Source of the DNA: Mytilus californianus
Lineage: Eukaryota; Mollusca; Bivalvia; Mytilida; Mytilidae
NCBI RefSeq assembly: GCF_021869535.1
Contig: NW_026262734.1
Span: forward strand, 75,020,339 to 75,084,338
Direction of reading: 5' to 3'
Length of the DNA: 64,000 nt
How positions within the stretch are numbered: the stretch's first letter is position 1; each line of letters begins with the position of its first letter. The notes under the pieces are model-generated. The model was given only the letters and a program-made list of their open reading frames with translations, made no database searches and was not told where the DNA came from. Shown here piece by piece: positions 10,306 through 22,319 of this stretch. A program made the position numbers and the translations under genes.

Positions 10306-10448
10306 CTTTAAACTTTGAACACATAGCATCTGAAATGTTGTTAGCAATATCCATATCAAACATCATACTAAGGTACCAGTCATTAACATCCGCCAGTCGA
10401 GTATAGGGTAATGACAAATCAACACATGGTAAAACTTCATCATAGGTT
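10306..10448 (-). CDS. Gene B exon 2 (cysteines 3-4, DWYLS motif)
   Basis: Acceptor 'cttttttgtag|A' at 10448 and donor AAAG|GTGACA at 10306/10305; 143 nt, exactly the length of gene A exon 2. It encodes 'TYDEVLPCVDLSLPYTRL', 'DVNDWYLSMMFD', 'NNISDAMCSKFK'. The LPC, NDWYLS and C-S-[KR] positions match gene A residue for residue (34 residues between the two Cys in both). Phase 2 in, phase 1 out, as in gene A. One N-glycosylation sequon (NIS). Confidence 0.8.
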
Positions 10449-11445
10449 CTACAAAAAAGTTAAAATTTTGATGTTCATTATTTCAAACAAAATAAGGACC
10501 ATTTTGTATGCATTTGTTCCATTTTTTCAGGTAAAAAAAAATTAAGAAAGAAATTTGCAGTAAATATTGTTTCTCCAATCAACTCACAAAGCACGCACAA
10601 CAAAATATGGTAGGTACGCATGTATAAATATACAACAATTTTGGTTTGTACCAACTCAGGCATTTGTTTACCATGTGTTTTTGCTAGTTAATTTTTCCTT
10701 TCTGAGGAGCCGGGTGTTGGTTTGTCAGTTGTGCTGTCCATTATCGTAATTTATGTTTAAATAAGCTAGAGCGTGCAAGCTATATAATACCAATATCTGC
10801 ATATTCACGAATATATACTCGTATATTAAGAGAAGTAAAACATCCATATGAAAATCTCTATTTACTAGTAGACGATGCACTTTTGATCCCACGGTGAAAA
10901 GGTTTTATACATTTACTTTTTTACCTGCTTAGTTCAAACATGGAATGAAAAGTATACCTTCATGTGCTACTTTGAGAGATAAATTTGGTCGAAAATTTAA
11001 ATATCATTTCAAATTTCATGGTTTTTTACGTTACTATCCTTTTAGAAGAAACATATAACTCGTATGTTTAAGAAGATACACACAAACGTTTTTTGGTAAA
11101 AGCATTTGGAATATCTTCTTTATATTAGTATGCTCTAAATTTCTGTAATATAATTCTTTGGAAATAATTCATATTTATATAATTTGCCTGATTGCTGTAA
11201 ATACATTTAATTAGAAAAAATTATCGGTGGTTTTTCAGAAAAATTGTACAAATATTCTTCCTACATCATTAAGCAAAATATCATTAAAAAACAGTGTTCC
11301 TTGTACTTGTTTCAAGCTCATGAGTACAATCAATGGAAAATTACATGTTTTCCCAATATGTAACGTTGCGAATTGCGCAAAATAATATTTTCCGTTAACG
11401 TTATAACCTCCCCTTTATATATTTTAACAGTTTCATGGTACTTAC

Positions 11446-11637
11446 CCGCACCATTTATCTATAACTTTGGCATAAATTGAGGTATAATTGCTAGTGATGT
11501 TTGCACCTTCAGCCTCCTTCTGACATCCTTCCAAAGTGGGGTTAGGGAGTGATGGAACGGTACCTGGAAGTATCTGACCAATGCCGGTTTGCAACAAAGT
11601 ATAAATAATCAAGCTTACAAGGAACATGATGGCAGAT
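11446..11637 (-). CDS. Gene B exon 1: start codon, signal peptide, cysteines 1-2
   Basis: The exon starts at 11637 after 'ttgttccag|', ten untranslated bases precede the ATG at 11627, and it ends in donor GG|GTAAGT at 11446/11445 (phase 2). The peptide begins 'MFLVSLIIYTLLQTGIG', a short hydrophobic signal peptide likely cut near 'TGIG|QILPG', then 'PSLPNPTLEGC' and 'KVIDKWC', two sequons (NIT, NYT). It aligns with gene A exon 1 through Q-[IV]-[IL]-P-G, P-S-x-P-N and [IN]-x-x-W-C. An upstream non-coding exon is implied by the acceptor. The four recognised exons together give about 322 residues. Confidence 0.8.
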
Positions 11638-14457
11638 CTGGAACAAATAAGATAATGTACTATTGTGGCACATATCCGTACATATTTTTAGAGACATTTT
11701 TAGAGAGCTACAGCATGCAACTCTCTGTAATTTCTGAAATTACCGTAAGACAATAGAGAGCAAAAGCACTAAAATTATAATAATTTTAAGGACACATATT
11801 TGTTGAATAGGATATTTCCATAAATCCGTTTTTACTATTTTATACAATAACTGAAAAAAAAAATATTGATGATTTGCATGGCGGTTGATGCATGCATAGC
11901 AAGAGACGTTTACCCTGTCGACACTCGGTCTCGCTTCTTTAAGAGTTCGTGCGATTTCCTCAGTTTTTGTTTATTACCTTGATTTGTTTCTTCCTAAAAT
12001 ATTAATGATTTTTCGATATCAATAAACTATAATGTTAGCCTTAATTTACACCCTCCCTTTCTTGAAACAAGCATACTTCTGCGTCTCTAGTGGAGAGTTG
12101 TCTTATTAGCAATCATACAACATCTTCTTATTTTTATATACCTTTTGATAACCATGATAATTAATTAACTGTTTTGTTTGTGGTTGTACATATTAAGGAT
12201 ATCCGGTTTAAACAAGTGACGGTTGAATCAGCTGATTTCTGACTAAAAGAGTCAAAGGTGACAATAAACATGTACACATCACATGTTTTTCTAAATGCAC
12301 TTGACAGCATAAGTGTCAAGTCTGATCATAAATGTTATATGTGTTTGTCTGTGCTACGACTAAATCTTATGTTCTTTTATTTTCAACTTTTCTGACGCGT
12401 TAAACAAGTACAGATCTTGATGTTATACATAATGTTCCAGTCAACTGAATCTTCATTATCCCTCTAAGCTTAGAACCTTTGATCATACAATAAATGGATC
12501 ATCTTGGTTGCATCTTGTCGTACATGCAACTTGAATATCTTATTTGTATGTATAAAACGTTTTATGATTTTTTAACATTTAGGTTTTGTTCACATAATTT
12601 CTGTCCTGAAATGAAATCTATAGAATTCTAGGCATAACGCAATGACAAAAAATGGCAATATCAAGTGTTATTATGGAAGAACTTTTACAAAATATGTTTT
12701 TTTTAAAGAAATTTAGTACACTGATGCGAAGTATATTTGTGAGAAATTGTTTGGATGGCTGTTTTTGTCAAAGGATTAATTATACTTGCGCACATACAAT
12801 TTATGTTTGTTTTAACTGGTATAGATTGTAAATACAGAAATAAATGATAGAATCTTATTGAGATTTGATATTTCGCGACTGACGAAAAGAACCACGCCTT
12901 CTTGTATATATAAATATATATAACACTGTGTATATAGCAGACAAGTACTAATTAGAAAACTTTCGTGACAAGCAAAGATAAAATCACCCTAGTGAAACTT
13001 CCTCTTTTAAATTAGTGGATTAGATCTGGTGTAGTGGTTAGATCCTCTGTCTTTACATGCTAGGTGCATGGTCGTCGAAGGATGTTCAAAATAGTTGTAA
13101 GTTTGCCTCTCGCGAGATAATCTAAAAATCCAATCTGTGTGTACAGACAATTTGTAGGGTGGAAATTACTATGACATATTGTTTGGCTACACTATTAAGC
13201 TTTTATATATATGTAGATGAGTCTATCAGCGTTCTAACTTGAAAAAATATTACAAAACGGAACTCACAGACTCGGTAGACATAATAAATAAATGAACAAA
13301 AACGAATTAATAAATAAAATCAGGTATTACCATGTCGAACACCCCTTTCTTAATTGTAACATTAAATATGTGTTCATGATAGCATCCACTCGTAATGTGA
13401 TATATATTGAATCTTTGTACACACCTTTCAGGCGGTTACCCAGTTGAAATTAAACAAAAGAAACGGAACTATTTGTTAGAGAAGGTAAAAAGGGCCAAAT
13501 AGGTATATTTGAATTGTTTACATCTGTTTCTGTGGGCTTTAAAAGTTTTATGAAGGTGCGTAATTTAGGATTTTATGCATCTAATATACGTGTTTTTACT
13601 TAAATTATATTATGGAGCTTGGAGATATTTGTAAAATTTTAAATTATAGACACATTTTCATAAAACAGTAGATTGTGGTAGGTGCAAATACATGTGGATC
13701 TTTTTTGTGCATAAGCATAAATTCCACCGAAAACAATTCTACAGAAAGATAATAGATTGATCTTTTCAAAGTATTAAGTTGCATCTCTGCCCCGGCGATA
13801 GTTTTTTGGGTAAAAATCCTAAAAAAGGGCAATAATTTCACCGAAAAGAGAATGTCGTGTTTGAGTTGATTTTTCTGTCATGAAAACGTATAAAGCAAAA
13901 ATATTTGATACATCATCTCGCTTCAGATTCTATTATTTTTATGTATCTAGGGTAAAGGTTTATTTAATAACATTTAAAATTCACAGTACTAAAAATGAAA
14001 TATATGGGTCAAATGAAATACCTTTCTGATGAGTCATAACAACAGAGTAGGTGTGTTCGAATAACAAATTTTTACTAAAAACACTTGACGACAGACTTAA
14101 CAACTGGATCTTAAAAATGCATAACTGCAAAAAACGTCATTTTTTGTATCTAGGGTTATAAGTCCTTAACCTCTGAAAATTTGAAGTCTGCCCTTCCACG
14201 AAATATTTAATGAGAATTTTCAAAAATGTTTTTGAACTTCCGAAAATTCCCCCTGACAACCGATCATACAACCGTTTTAAATTGACTAAATGCAGAAAAG
14301 TACATTAAATGATAATAAATAGCTAGTAGATACATTTGTCTTTTTAAATACAACTTGCATATAAGGATCGTAACGGTGCTATGTGGATAAATATATCGGT
14401 TTTCAAGAGCTAACTTGGAAGCGCGTCATCCCTATAATGGCTTCCATTTTTACGATT
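11638..14457. other. Region upstream of gene B; no gene seen
   Basis: AT-rich. A small plus-strand family 1 retroelement tail is at about 12068-12140 ('agttgtcttattagcaatca' ... 'catcttcttatttttatata'). Other open frames are short and unremarkable. Any promoter or non-coding first exon of gene B should be in here, but I cannot place it. Confidence 0.4.
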
Positions 14458-14670
14458 TTAAAAATTAGCTGGGGTAATGGGGAGATAATTTTGACGAAGA
14501 AGACTCCTGACTGCTTTGATATGATTGATCAAAGTCATATTATATCCATACGTTTCATATGAATGATCGTTCTGTTGTAACAATAGCTTTTCAAAATCCG
14601 CAAATATCGATGAACCAGAAATAGCATCGTCCTTAAATTTAGTTTGTAAACCAAATTGAAACATATGTTT
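14458..14670 (-). CDS. Possible terminal exon of an unrecognised gene
   Basis: After an acceptor 'atttatacag|' at 14670 the minus strand reads 70 codons in phase 0 to a stop at 14458: 'KHMFQFGLQTKFKDD', 'SIFADFEKLLLQQNDHSYET', 'MTLINHIKAVRSLLRQNYLP'. The balanced amino-acid composition looks coding, but there is no family match, no poly(A) signal nearby and no partner exon identified to the right. The first part of the exon and its acceptor lie in a 57-bp unit that is repeated three times. It may be a pseudo-exon. Confidence 0.3.
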   Translation of the reverse strand, partial: KHMFQFGLQTKFKDDAISGSSIFADFEKLLLQQNDHSYETYGYNMTLINHIKAVRSLLRQNYLPITPANF

Positions 14671-14833
14671 CTGTATAAATGCCGAACTTCCAAACAAAAA
14701 TAGTTAAATCAGTCATGTGATATGTTTCTGTATAAATGTCGAACTTTCAAACAAAAAGAGTTAAATCAGTCATGTGATATGTTTCTGTATAAATGCCGAA
14801 CTTTCAAACAAAAAGAGTTAAATCAGTCATGCG
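14663..14833. repeat. Three tandem 57-bp units carrying a splice acceptor
   Basis: Units start at 14663, 14720 and 14777 ('atatgtttctgtataaatg'). On the minus strand each contains the acceptor-like 'catttatacag|AAACATAT'. Only the leftmost unit runs into the open frame at 14458-14670. Confidence 0.8.
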
Positions 14834-16329
14834 ATATAATAATTTATGAACTACCCTGCATGTTAAATCTTCACCAGTCTACTGTTACGGTTTGTGCCAT
14901 ACATTTCTATACTAAAAATTCAGCATTTTGCTTTAATGTATGTAGTTCCTAAAATGACAACTTCTAAATTAATGGACAAAGTTGAATGACCAAGTACTAC
15001 TCACAACAAAAATCCTCGCTTTGCAAACAGCCAAAATTTATCGTTATAACTAGTTTTATTGTAATTTTTGTAGATTTTAAAAGTGCGTCTTAGCTTAAAA
15101 AAAAAAGAAACTTTATGCTTTACAAAGAAAATGTAAAAGAATTAAAATTTAAAATGATAGAATTGAACTAAATTTCTAAACAGCTTCTATCTATAGACAG
15201 TGTTGCTTGTCTTGAAATAAACAAAAAAACATACCAATTCTGAATTAAATCCTCTTTACATTTATACTAATGATTCAATTAACTTTCCTTTGAATATGAT
15301 GTCAATTAGAATTCTAAGGTAATAAATCTGACTTACAGCATGCACCTCGTGCTTTTGAGATGTGAACTGAATTTTAATGAAAAGGTTAATCATGGTAATT
15401 ATTTCATGACTGTGTTGATCTTAAAACACGAAATTTTAATTACTTTGTTTACTTAAAAATGTTTTCCTGTAATCATTTATAAACTCACAAATATGCATGT
15501 TATCAGACTTATAATATAATTTCCATTGAATCTGTCATTCAACGGGGACAGACATTACTTTAATACAAATATCTGTATATAAATTAAAGTAAAAGGTGTC
15601 ATCATTAACAAATGTTAAATACATAAAACTGCCATCTTTAATGTTTTTACTTGTTTTACACTGTTCGTGTATTTTCGGCGTACAAGATGACAGTTATTCC
15701 AAAACACGTTAATTTCGGTCGCGGGCGTATAAGATGAAATTTATTTCAGAAACATATTTTTTTTTTTGGTCGCTGGCGTAAACGATAAAAATTTGTCTAG
15801 AAACATGCAGGCGTACAAGATGAAAGTTTTTATAGAAACACTTTGATTTTCGGTCGCAGACGTTGGAGATAAAATTTATATCACAAATACGTTAGTCTTT
15901 TTCATTTGTGTATGCTTCTATAACCTGGTTTTCCTTTTTTTGTATCTACTTGCCCCTGTTAACATATCCTGTTTTGCAAGTTTTGTTGGAAGATGTTCAC
16001 AATACAATCATAATTTCTAAACAATCATAATGTATAAACAATCATAATGTATACACAATCATAATGTATCAACAAGCCCTATTGATATTTTGATATCATG
16101 TCATCCGATCACGGGAACTCATTAATTGTTTTAAATAATCTAAAGTCTCACATAGAAGGTCACGAGGAAAGGAATAATAGATCATATTTTAGGTGCTTCT
16201 AGAGAAAACTCAAATATGAAGGACCATTTTCAGACAGACACTATAATTAAGTGGTTGAAATAACGAAACATTCAGTTGTCGAACAAACAAAAACCACAAG
16301 AACTCGAGCAAAAAATTCAAAATTAAAAG
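14834..16329. other. Unassigned region with two small tandem arrays
   Basis: Mostly AT-rich with nothing recognisable. At about 15665-15900 four degenerate units of about 60 bp repeat 'tcggtcgcgggcgtataaga'-like wording. At about 16000-16075 four copies of 'acaatcataatgtat' with short variable spacers follow each other. Confidence 0.5.
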
Positions 16330-16620
16330 ATGTATTTTCAACCCTTTAAATTCCAGAAAAAACAGACAACGGTCCGTTATTCAGGTCAAAGAGATCTTAC
16401 AAAACTGAATCGAACACCAGAACTTCCAAGGGCAATTAATGAGGCAGAAAACAACATGAAATTACTCAACAAGACGAAACAAATTGCTCACAGCAGCGAC
16501 AAACTCATCATAGATACAAGGCTTAACATTTGGATGCCATACGTACGTTTCGACTACAAAAGACTCACAATTGACGCTCTTATCAATAAGCTAGGAAAGC
16601 CTAATAAAATACGATGTTGA
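16330..16620 (+). CDS. Unidentified 96-aa open frame
   Basis: Starts 'MYFQPFKFQKKQTTVRYSG', continues 'QRDLTKLNRTPELPRAI', 'NIWMPYVRFDYKRLTIDAL' and ends 'KPNKIRC'. Amino-acid use is protein-like and Lys-rich, with no signal peptide or membrane segment. A family 2 retroelement tail follows about 100 bp later in the same orientation, so it may be a remnant of mobile DNA rather than a host gene. I do not recognise it. Confidence 0.3.
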   Translation: MYFQPFKFQKKQTTVRYSGQRDLTKLNRTPELPRAINEAENNMKLLNKTKQIAHSSDKLIIDTRLNIWMPYVRFDYKRLTIDALINKLGKPNKIRC

Positions 16621-16717
16621 AGAGCTTTAAGAACTCAAAATTCCTTAAGCTTTTGCCAAATACAGCTAAGGTAATCTATTGCTTGGGTAGAAAATCATTA
16701 GTATTTTAAAAATTTAA

Positions 16718-16937
16718 GTTTGAAAACAGGATCTGCCTACCCTTCCAGAGCACCTGAGATCACTCCCAGTTTTTGGTGGGGTTCGTGTTGCTCAGTCTTT
16801 GGTTTTCTATGTTGTGTTTTGTGTATTGTTGTTTGTCTGTTTGTCTTTTTCTTTTTTAGCCATGGCGGTGTCAGTTTATTTTCAACATATGAGTTTGAAT
16901 GTCTCTTTGGTATCCTTCGCCTCTCTTTTAACAGTTA
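16718..16937 (+). mobile_element. Penelope-like family 2, 3' tail
   Basis: Encodes 'GSAYPSRAPEITPSFWWGS' and ends in 'ggtatccttcgcctctcttt', the family 2 3' end (compare 22726-22930 on the other strand). Confidence 0.7.
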
Positions 16938-17444
16938 ATCTATGATATAACACAAGACAACCTTGATTGTACACGGATAAACACAACACCAAACAACAGG
17001 TTTCATTCCGTATGAATCACTGATGACAATGAAGTGAAATCGCCGAAAAACATGAACAAGGCGATCACACAAATATGCAATAAATACAAACAAAATGATC
17101 AAAGAAGCATTCCAAGAAAAGAAGACCCAAAGAACATTCATTAACACCAATGACTTTGTTTAATCTAACCAAGAGAAAAAGAACAAATCATCAACTACAT
17201 ATAAACTAGAATCTGTATCATATACAAAATATAAGGATCAACTATTTGAGATCAGCGAAATTCAGAATGAAGAAAAGTGTTCTACGAATTCTCACACTTT
17301 TAATATGCAAATAAGATGGACGTTCCAGACTTTTTCAATTTAAACTGGCTAGATGAAATTTTGATACACGCTAAATCAAATGAAGAAAACACAGGCTTGC
17401 ACAAGGGCGAAGAAAAAGGATGGTCCGAACAAATTGATGTATAG
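16938..17444 (+). pseudogene. Degraded unidentified coding remnant
   Basis: Several protein-like pieces follow each other in shifting frames: 'MIKEAFQEKKTQRTFINTN' near 17088, 'SYTKYKDQLFEISEIQNEEK' near 17218, then a 42-codon frame 17316-17444 beginning 'MDVPDFFNLNWLDEILIHA'. Stops and frame changes separate them. Source family unknown; possibly the same broken element as 16330-16620. Confidence 0.3.
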
Positions 17445-18777
17445 ACTGTGTTATATAAAATTTAGCAAAATTCTCGATAATATAGATATGTGAAATATGA
17501 AGTGCAATATTTTAAATCTTATTATAAACATTTATTCATTTAAGAGTTCTTTATTTGAAATGAACGATAGTATTTTTCAAAGAAATGAGAAAATGTAGTT
17601 TGATTCGTACCATTTCGATTAACATACGGTATTATGAAAAGTTTAGCAAATTTTAGATGATAGATACTAAAAATGAATTGTGAACCAAAATATTAAAAAC
17701 AAATCATTATGAACATTAATTTCTCTTATGGTTGTGACTTGTATGAAGAGATATTTCTCATATCACACTGCACGGAGTGTGATACGAAAAAGTGGTACGA
17801 AAAATATTTCAATATGATTGGCTTCTCCAACATCATGAGACAATATAACGACAATGCTATTGGCTATTCGTTAGGTCATCGATGACTTTCAAAGGTTAAG
17901 ACGATGGTACATTTCGTCCATGGCAACGGACATATATGATTTCATGAATGATATACTAAACACTTACACTTTTCACCTAAAAATTATCTTTTGTCAAATG
18001 TTATAAAATTCTGAAGAGTACAAAGAGTTTTGAAATGTGTGATGTTAAAGGTTGACGCCCGAATAGGACAAATGACGTCAAATTGGTATGTGCAAAACAC
18101 TAGACCAACGCTTCGCGGCATTCTTCATTTAACCCAATGAGAGTGTTGACCATTAGAGAAATAGATTTAGAAACTCTCGTTAATTGATTCAATAATAAAT
18201 CATCGTAAGGTTCGTTCAATATCATATTGAAATTAAATAACTCGAGCTGATATCAAGTTATATCCAATTTTCACTCGTTATGAATCCTATTATTATTCAA
18301 CAGTAGTTTATTTGAAATGAATTATCGTATAGTTTTGAGAAATTACTAAATATAGTTTGATTGATATCATTTCCATTATCAGAAAAAAAAAATAACTCGT
18401 TTACGATGATTTCTGACCTCTTTTAAATGTTGATGTTCAAGCTGAATCCTTGCATCCTTGAATTGATAAGGTTCCGCTTGACATTTTCTAGTATATGTCT
18501 GTATTATCATGTCCATTATTTAATCCTTCTTACTAAAATATATATGTTTCTAAGCTGCAATATGGAAATTATCCCGATAAAGATATTCGTCTCTTTGCTC
18601 GACTTAATGCCCAAAAAACGCCTTATGACGTTTTGTAATGCTGTTTTAAACCAAATGCTTTAATAGGAAGCTTACGATTGGAATCAACCGCGTAACGCAT
18701 GATGGTATATTTAATGTTCTGTATAATAACGTCACATGTATGGTTGTTCTCTTTATACTGCAATTCTTACAACTGTT
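17445..18777. other. AT-rich region with a diverged direct repeat
   Basis: Two related stretches, about 17549-17620 and 18307-18377 ('tttatttgaaatgaa' ... 'tgtagtttgatt'-like), lie about 760 bp apart in the same orientation. A small hairpin 'tcacactgcacggagtgtga' is at about 17763. No gene seen. Confidence 0.35.
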
Positions 18778-18866
18778 CCAAATGAAATATTTTGCGTAAA
18801 AAGCAACAATTTTGAAAAAGAAGTGGACGACGTTAAAATATCGCGAGCCAGTATTCTTCAACGTTA
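18778..18866 (+). pseudogene. Short ORF-like fragment shared with 22012-22098
   Basis: Encodes 'PNEIFCVKSNNFEKEVDD' then 'VKISRASILQRYE' before a stop. The same protein-level text is found near 22012 ('QNEIFCVKTNNFEIEVDD', 'VEISPASILQR'). The similarity holds in frame, so both look like pieces of the same unidentified coding repeat. Confidence 0.45.
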
Positions 18867-19149
18867 TGAATAAAACTATACGGAAAGTTTTAATCAACGC
18901 CACAAACAAGACGGTTTGTGGTCAATGCTGTCAGTGACTGATATTGCAAATGCCTTGTGACTAATGTTTTATATGGGCAATGCAATTTGACTGTGCAAAT
19001 ATCACAGTTGCATTATAAAATACGTTACACTGTTACATATAGAATAATTATTATACATTGTCTCAAAATATAAAATTTATCTGTATAAGAAACTAGGAGC
19101 AGCCTATCCTGTTTCGAGTCGAATACAAAATTTTGAATACAATGTACGA

Positions 19150-19330
19150 GAATCTGGAATAGGGGAGGGGGGAGGGTCTTCAGTTAATACTGATTCAATA
19201 CCACTGCTAGTGGACTGTTTGTCCCCGAGGATATCATCATTCAGTAGGCAATGCGTTGATACTGACATGATTTATAACATATTTTTGTTCTTCTAAAATC
19301 CGCCGTTGATGAACTAAGAAATTATCAAGA
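19150..19330. repeat. Dispersed repeat with 'ggactgtttgtccccgagga'
   Basis: Related to 22385-22500: both carry '(c)tg(c)t(a/g)gtggactgt', 'tccccgag', 'atatca', then 'agtaggcaatgcgttgatac' / 'agtagccagtacttcggtac'. A shorter relative is near 46690-46740. Class unknown. Confidence 0.5.
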
Positions 19331-19766
19331 AAACAGTTTCAACTCCCTAATGAATAATTGACCTTACATGAATATCGCTTTTTTATGTTCCTTTTATCTG
19401 TAATAGAAATAAGGTTTGTTAAACATAGCGTATGTTTTACGTGTTATTACAGCGATTACATGTAACGTCAATGTTGTTAACGCTTTCTGTGTAAGAGATC
19501 AAAGGGTATGCAAATATTGTAATAAACTAAAGGATGAATACTTTTTTCTATATTGTAAACATAACTCAGCTTTTACAGATCAGCTATTTTAAAAAATCAA
19601 TAATATAATACCTTGTTGATACCTGGTTATCCAAATTATCAACAACTTTTAAATCCTGCATTTGAACTTTTGTCAGAAGTTCGTGACTTTATAAGCAATC
19701 TATGATATCCATTTTTCCTCATTTTCTTCTTTTTTGTATTGATCATGTAATTTAACTAAGTTCCGG

Positions 19767-20075
19767 TTTCAATACAAGATTCATGAATGCTCAATTTGTA
19801 AAGATAGAGAAAGATTTGTACTATAGCCCAAATGGCGGCTAATGTGTATTTTGTACAGGATCCCTATTATAGTCACTATAACCTATTATGTCTGTTTCGG
19901 TTGCTCAACCAAGTTTGTCAATATAACGGAACTATAAACAACAGTTAGTGTCATACAAGTGGGCAGTTTCAAAAAGAGATTCATAAATGCTCAATTTGTA
20001 ACGATAGAGCGAAATTTGTACTGTAGCCCATATTGCAGGCAATGTGTATAAAGTTGTACATTGAATGTTTTCAAA
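19767..20075 (+). repeat. Direct repeat flanking a diverged family 3 tail
   Basis: 'gattcatgaatgctcaattt' at about 19780 and 'gattcataaatgctcaattt' at about 19979 start two copies of about 90 bp. Between them 'cctattatgtctgtttcggt' and 'gtgtcatacaagtgggcagt' resemble the family 3 retroelement tail. Confidence 0.5.
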
Positions 20076-21808
20076 AGAATGATGTAAAATGATATGCTAA
20101 AAAATATAAATTGTTTTCTGTTTTTGTTTTGACCAATATTGCAAGTGCATCTTGGAACTAAAGTCTTGATGTATTTTATCTATATTGTGCTTAATATGGA
20201 TGTTTTTGGTTAAATACACTGAAAATACCCCAAAAAGGCCTTTTAAGGGCCCTTTTTTCAGCAGTTTTATACAACAAAAAAACCCTACAATTGTTTTTCA
20301 TTTTACTAAATATATGTTTTAATTATTTGTAATGTTGAAAAACTGTAAATAACAAACACTCTGCATAAATTCTCGTTAGGCACACATCAGAGCCGTTTCT
20401 TTGTCCATAAGAGGCAAGCAGAATCTCAAGTAGTGAAATGTGCAGAAAATAAAAATAAGACCGGGTATGACAAAATGTTGCATTCTAAAGATTAAAGTAA
20501 CAATCTAGAATATTTAAAAGAAAATATTTAACATAAAATTCAAATAAAGACATGTTCACAACAGTTTCATAGATGAAGGGTATCAAATCCTGAAAAGTTG
20601 TCTTAAATTCTATTAATTAAAGAAACAAAAAGAATTAAGTAAAAAACATGCATTTCTTCATACAGTCAGATCATTCTAGTATTGAAATACTTGGTGCTTA
20701 TCTAAACTTTAATTGCAACTTAACATAGGGACCACTGCTTTTGAAAATGCACTGTGTCAAAGGGAAGTTATTCTAATTTTACATATGATTTTAAAAATTT
20801 CAGAAGAAATATCTGCAAATTTGATGAAATTTGGAGTATATGTATGCCTTTTATTTATTTTTTTACTCTTTCTATTTCTATTATTTCTTTCAATCTTGAC
20901 ATACAACTGATTGTTTCCCATAGACCCTAAGCGTCCTCACCTAGTCTATACAGTGCATCATTGCTAGTCGCAGTTTAACATATAATTTTGCATGATAAAC
21001 AACATTAACACTCTCCAAAATGTTTTCATTGCTTTGATATTTACAGGAAATCACTGTTTGGGTTACTGAGTGGCCTTGAAAAAGTACAATGACAGAGTTC
21101 ATATTTTCCCGTTAGGAGTAAAGTCAGTAAAATAATTCCCATTGACTTCAATGCAAACCTTCTATTGAAATTTATACCTGGTTTACATTTAGAAATCAGA
21201 ATCTTTCATATATCATTCATTAAAGTACAAATGTCGCACCATCTTCTGCAACATTACTTTGCAACTCTTTTGTTAAAAAAGTTAAGGGCATTCAGCAGTC
21301 AGTTTTTAAAAAAAAATTTCAACCTTACTTTTGATTCATTTTTCCAAAAATATTTATTACAATCACCAACCAGTGGAGCACAGGACTTCAGCGTTATCCT
21401 GATATCTATCCCCAAAATGGGCGGTCCTTAATGACGTGTATTTATTTACTGAATTTACCCCTTTAGGGTTGCGAAAATGAGGTCCATGTCCATCAAGTTA
21501 CATTGTCATGACAATTTATTTTTTTTATATTTATTCTTATTACTCTTGACTGCTGTGTTGATATTGAACTATACGGTTGTTGTAATAATTAAACAAAGTG
21601 TACGTAATCTATTACTCAAAGCGTTGAGAGTATACGTATGCTGTAATTAAAGTGCTCCACAGTGCGCTATGGGTAATACTTACTTTTTATCACACAAGCA
21701 ATGCCTAAGCTAAAACACATTAATGACGTTTCTCAAGGAAAAATTCATTAACTAAATAATGAATTTTATAAGACGTATTAGCACTAAATACATGTTGGAT
21801 GTGTTCTG
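20076..21808. other. No gene seen
   Basis: AT-rich with only short frames; one 88-codon frame near 21165-21431 has no family resemblance and I do not call it. Confidence 0.4.
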
Positions 21809-22098
21809 GTGGATATCATTGTCTTAGATACATTATTCTTAAAATCATTTGTTATTGGGTTTGAACTTATTGAGGATTCGTCTGATTTAAAGTATATTGT
21901 CTATACTATATATGAAAATACTTTGTCTGATGAGCCAAATGAATTGGAAATTACCCCGACTTTTCCAAGAGTAGGAAGAGATGGTATTATATGAAAAAAT
22001 AATAATTTCAAAATGAAATATTTTGCGTAAAAACCAACAATTTTGAAATAGAAGTGGACGACGTTGAAATATCGCCAGCCAGTATTCTTCAACGGCGT
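21809..22098 (+). pseudogene. Remnant of an unidentified coding repeat
   Basis: A frame from about 21809 reads 'LFLKSFVIGFELIEDSSDLK', 'YTIYENTLSDEPNELEITPT', 'FPRVGRDGII' and stops. After a gap, the fragment shared with 18778-18866 follows. Composition looks like real protein. No family recognised. Confidence 0.4.
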
Positions 22099-22104
22099 TA
22101 TCAT

Positions 22105-22250
22105 GGGGTAATTTCGAACCCATTTGACTCACCAGACACCATATTTTCATATATAGAACATGTCACGTGGGGGTTCGAACCCAAAACCCCAGTATTGGCA
22201 GGCTAGTGATACAGTAGTTGGACTACTTAGACCACTCGTCCCCACCAAAC
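22105..22250 (-). repeat. tRNA-derived SINE head
   Basis: On the minus strand: 'gggacgagtggtctaagtag' (A-box-like) and 'gggttcgaacccccac' (B-box-like). Only the tRNA-related part is clear; the central domain seen at 2974-3234 is absent. Confidence 0.6.
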
Positions 22251-22319
22251 TCAACAAAGCGGTGGGAACATTGTTTTGCTAGACGTCTATACATAATGTC
22301 CAGGATAATTTAACAATAA

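Noticed and set aside
18646-18909. Minus-strand 87-aa hydrophobic frame
   Set aside because: The opposite frame is the one conserved between 18778 and 22012.
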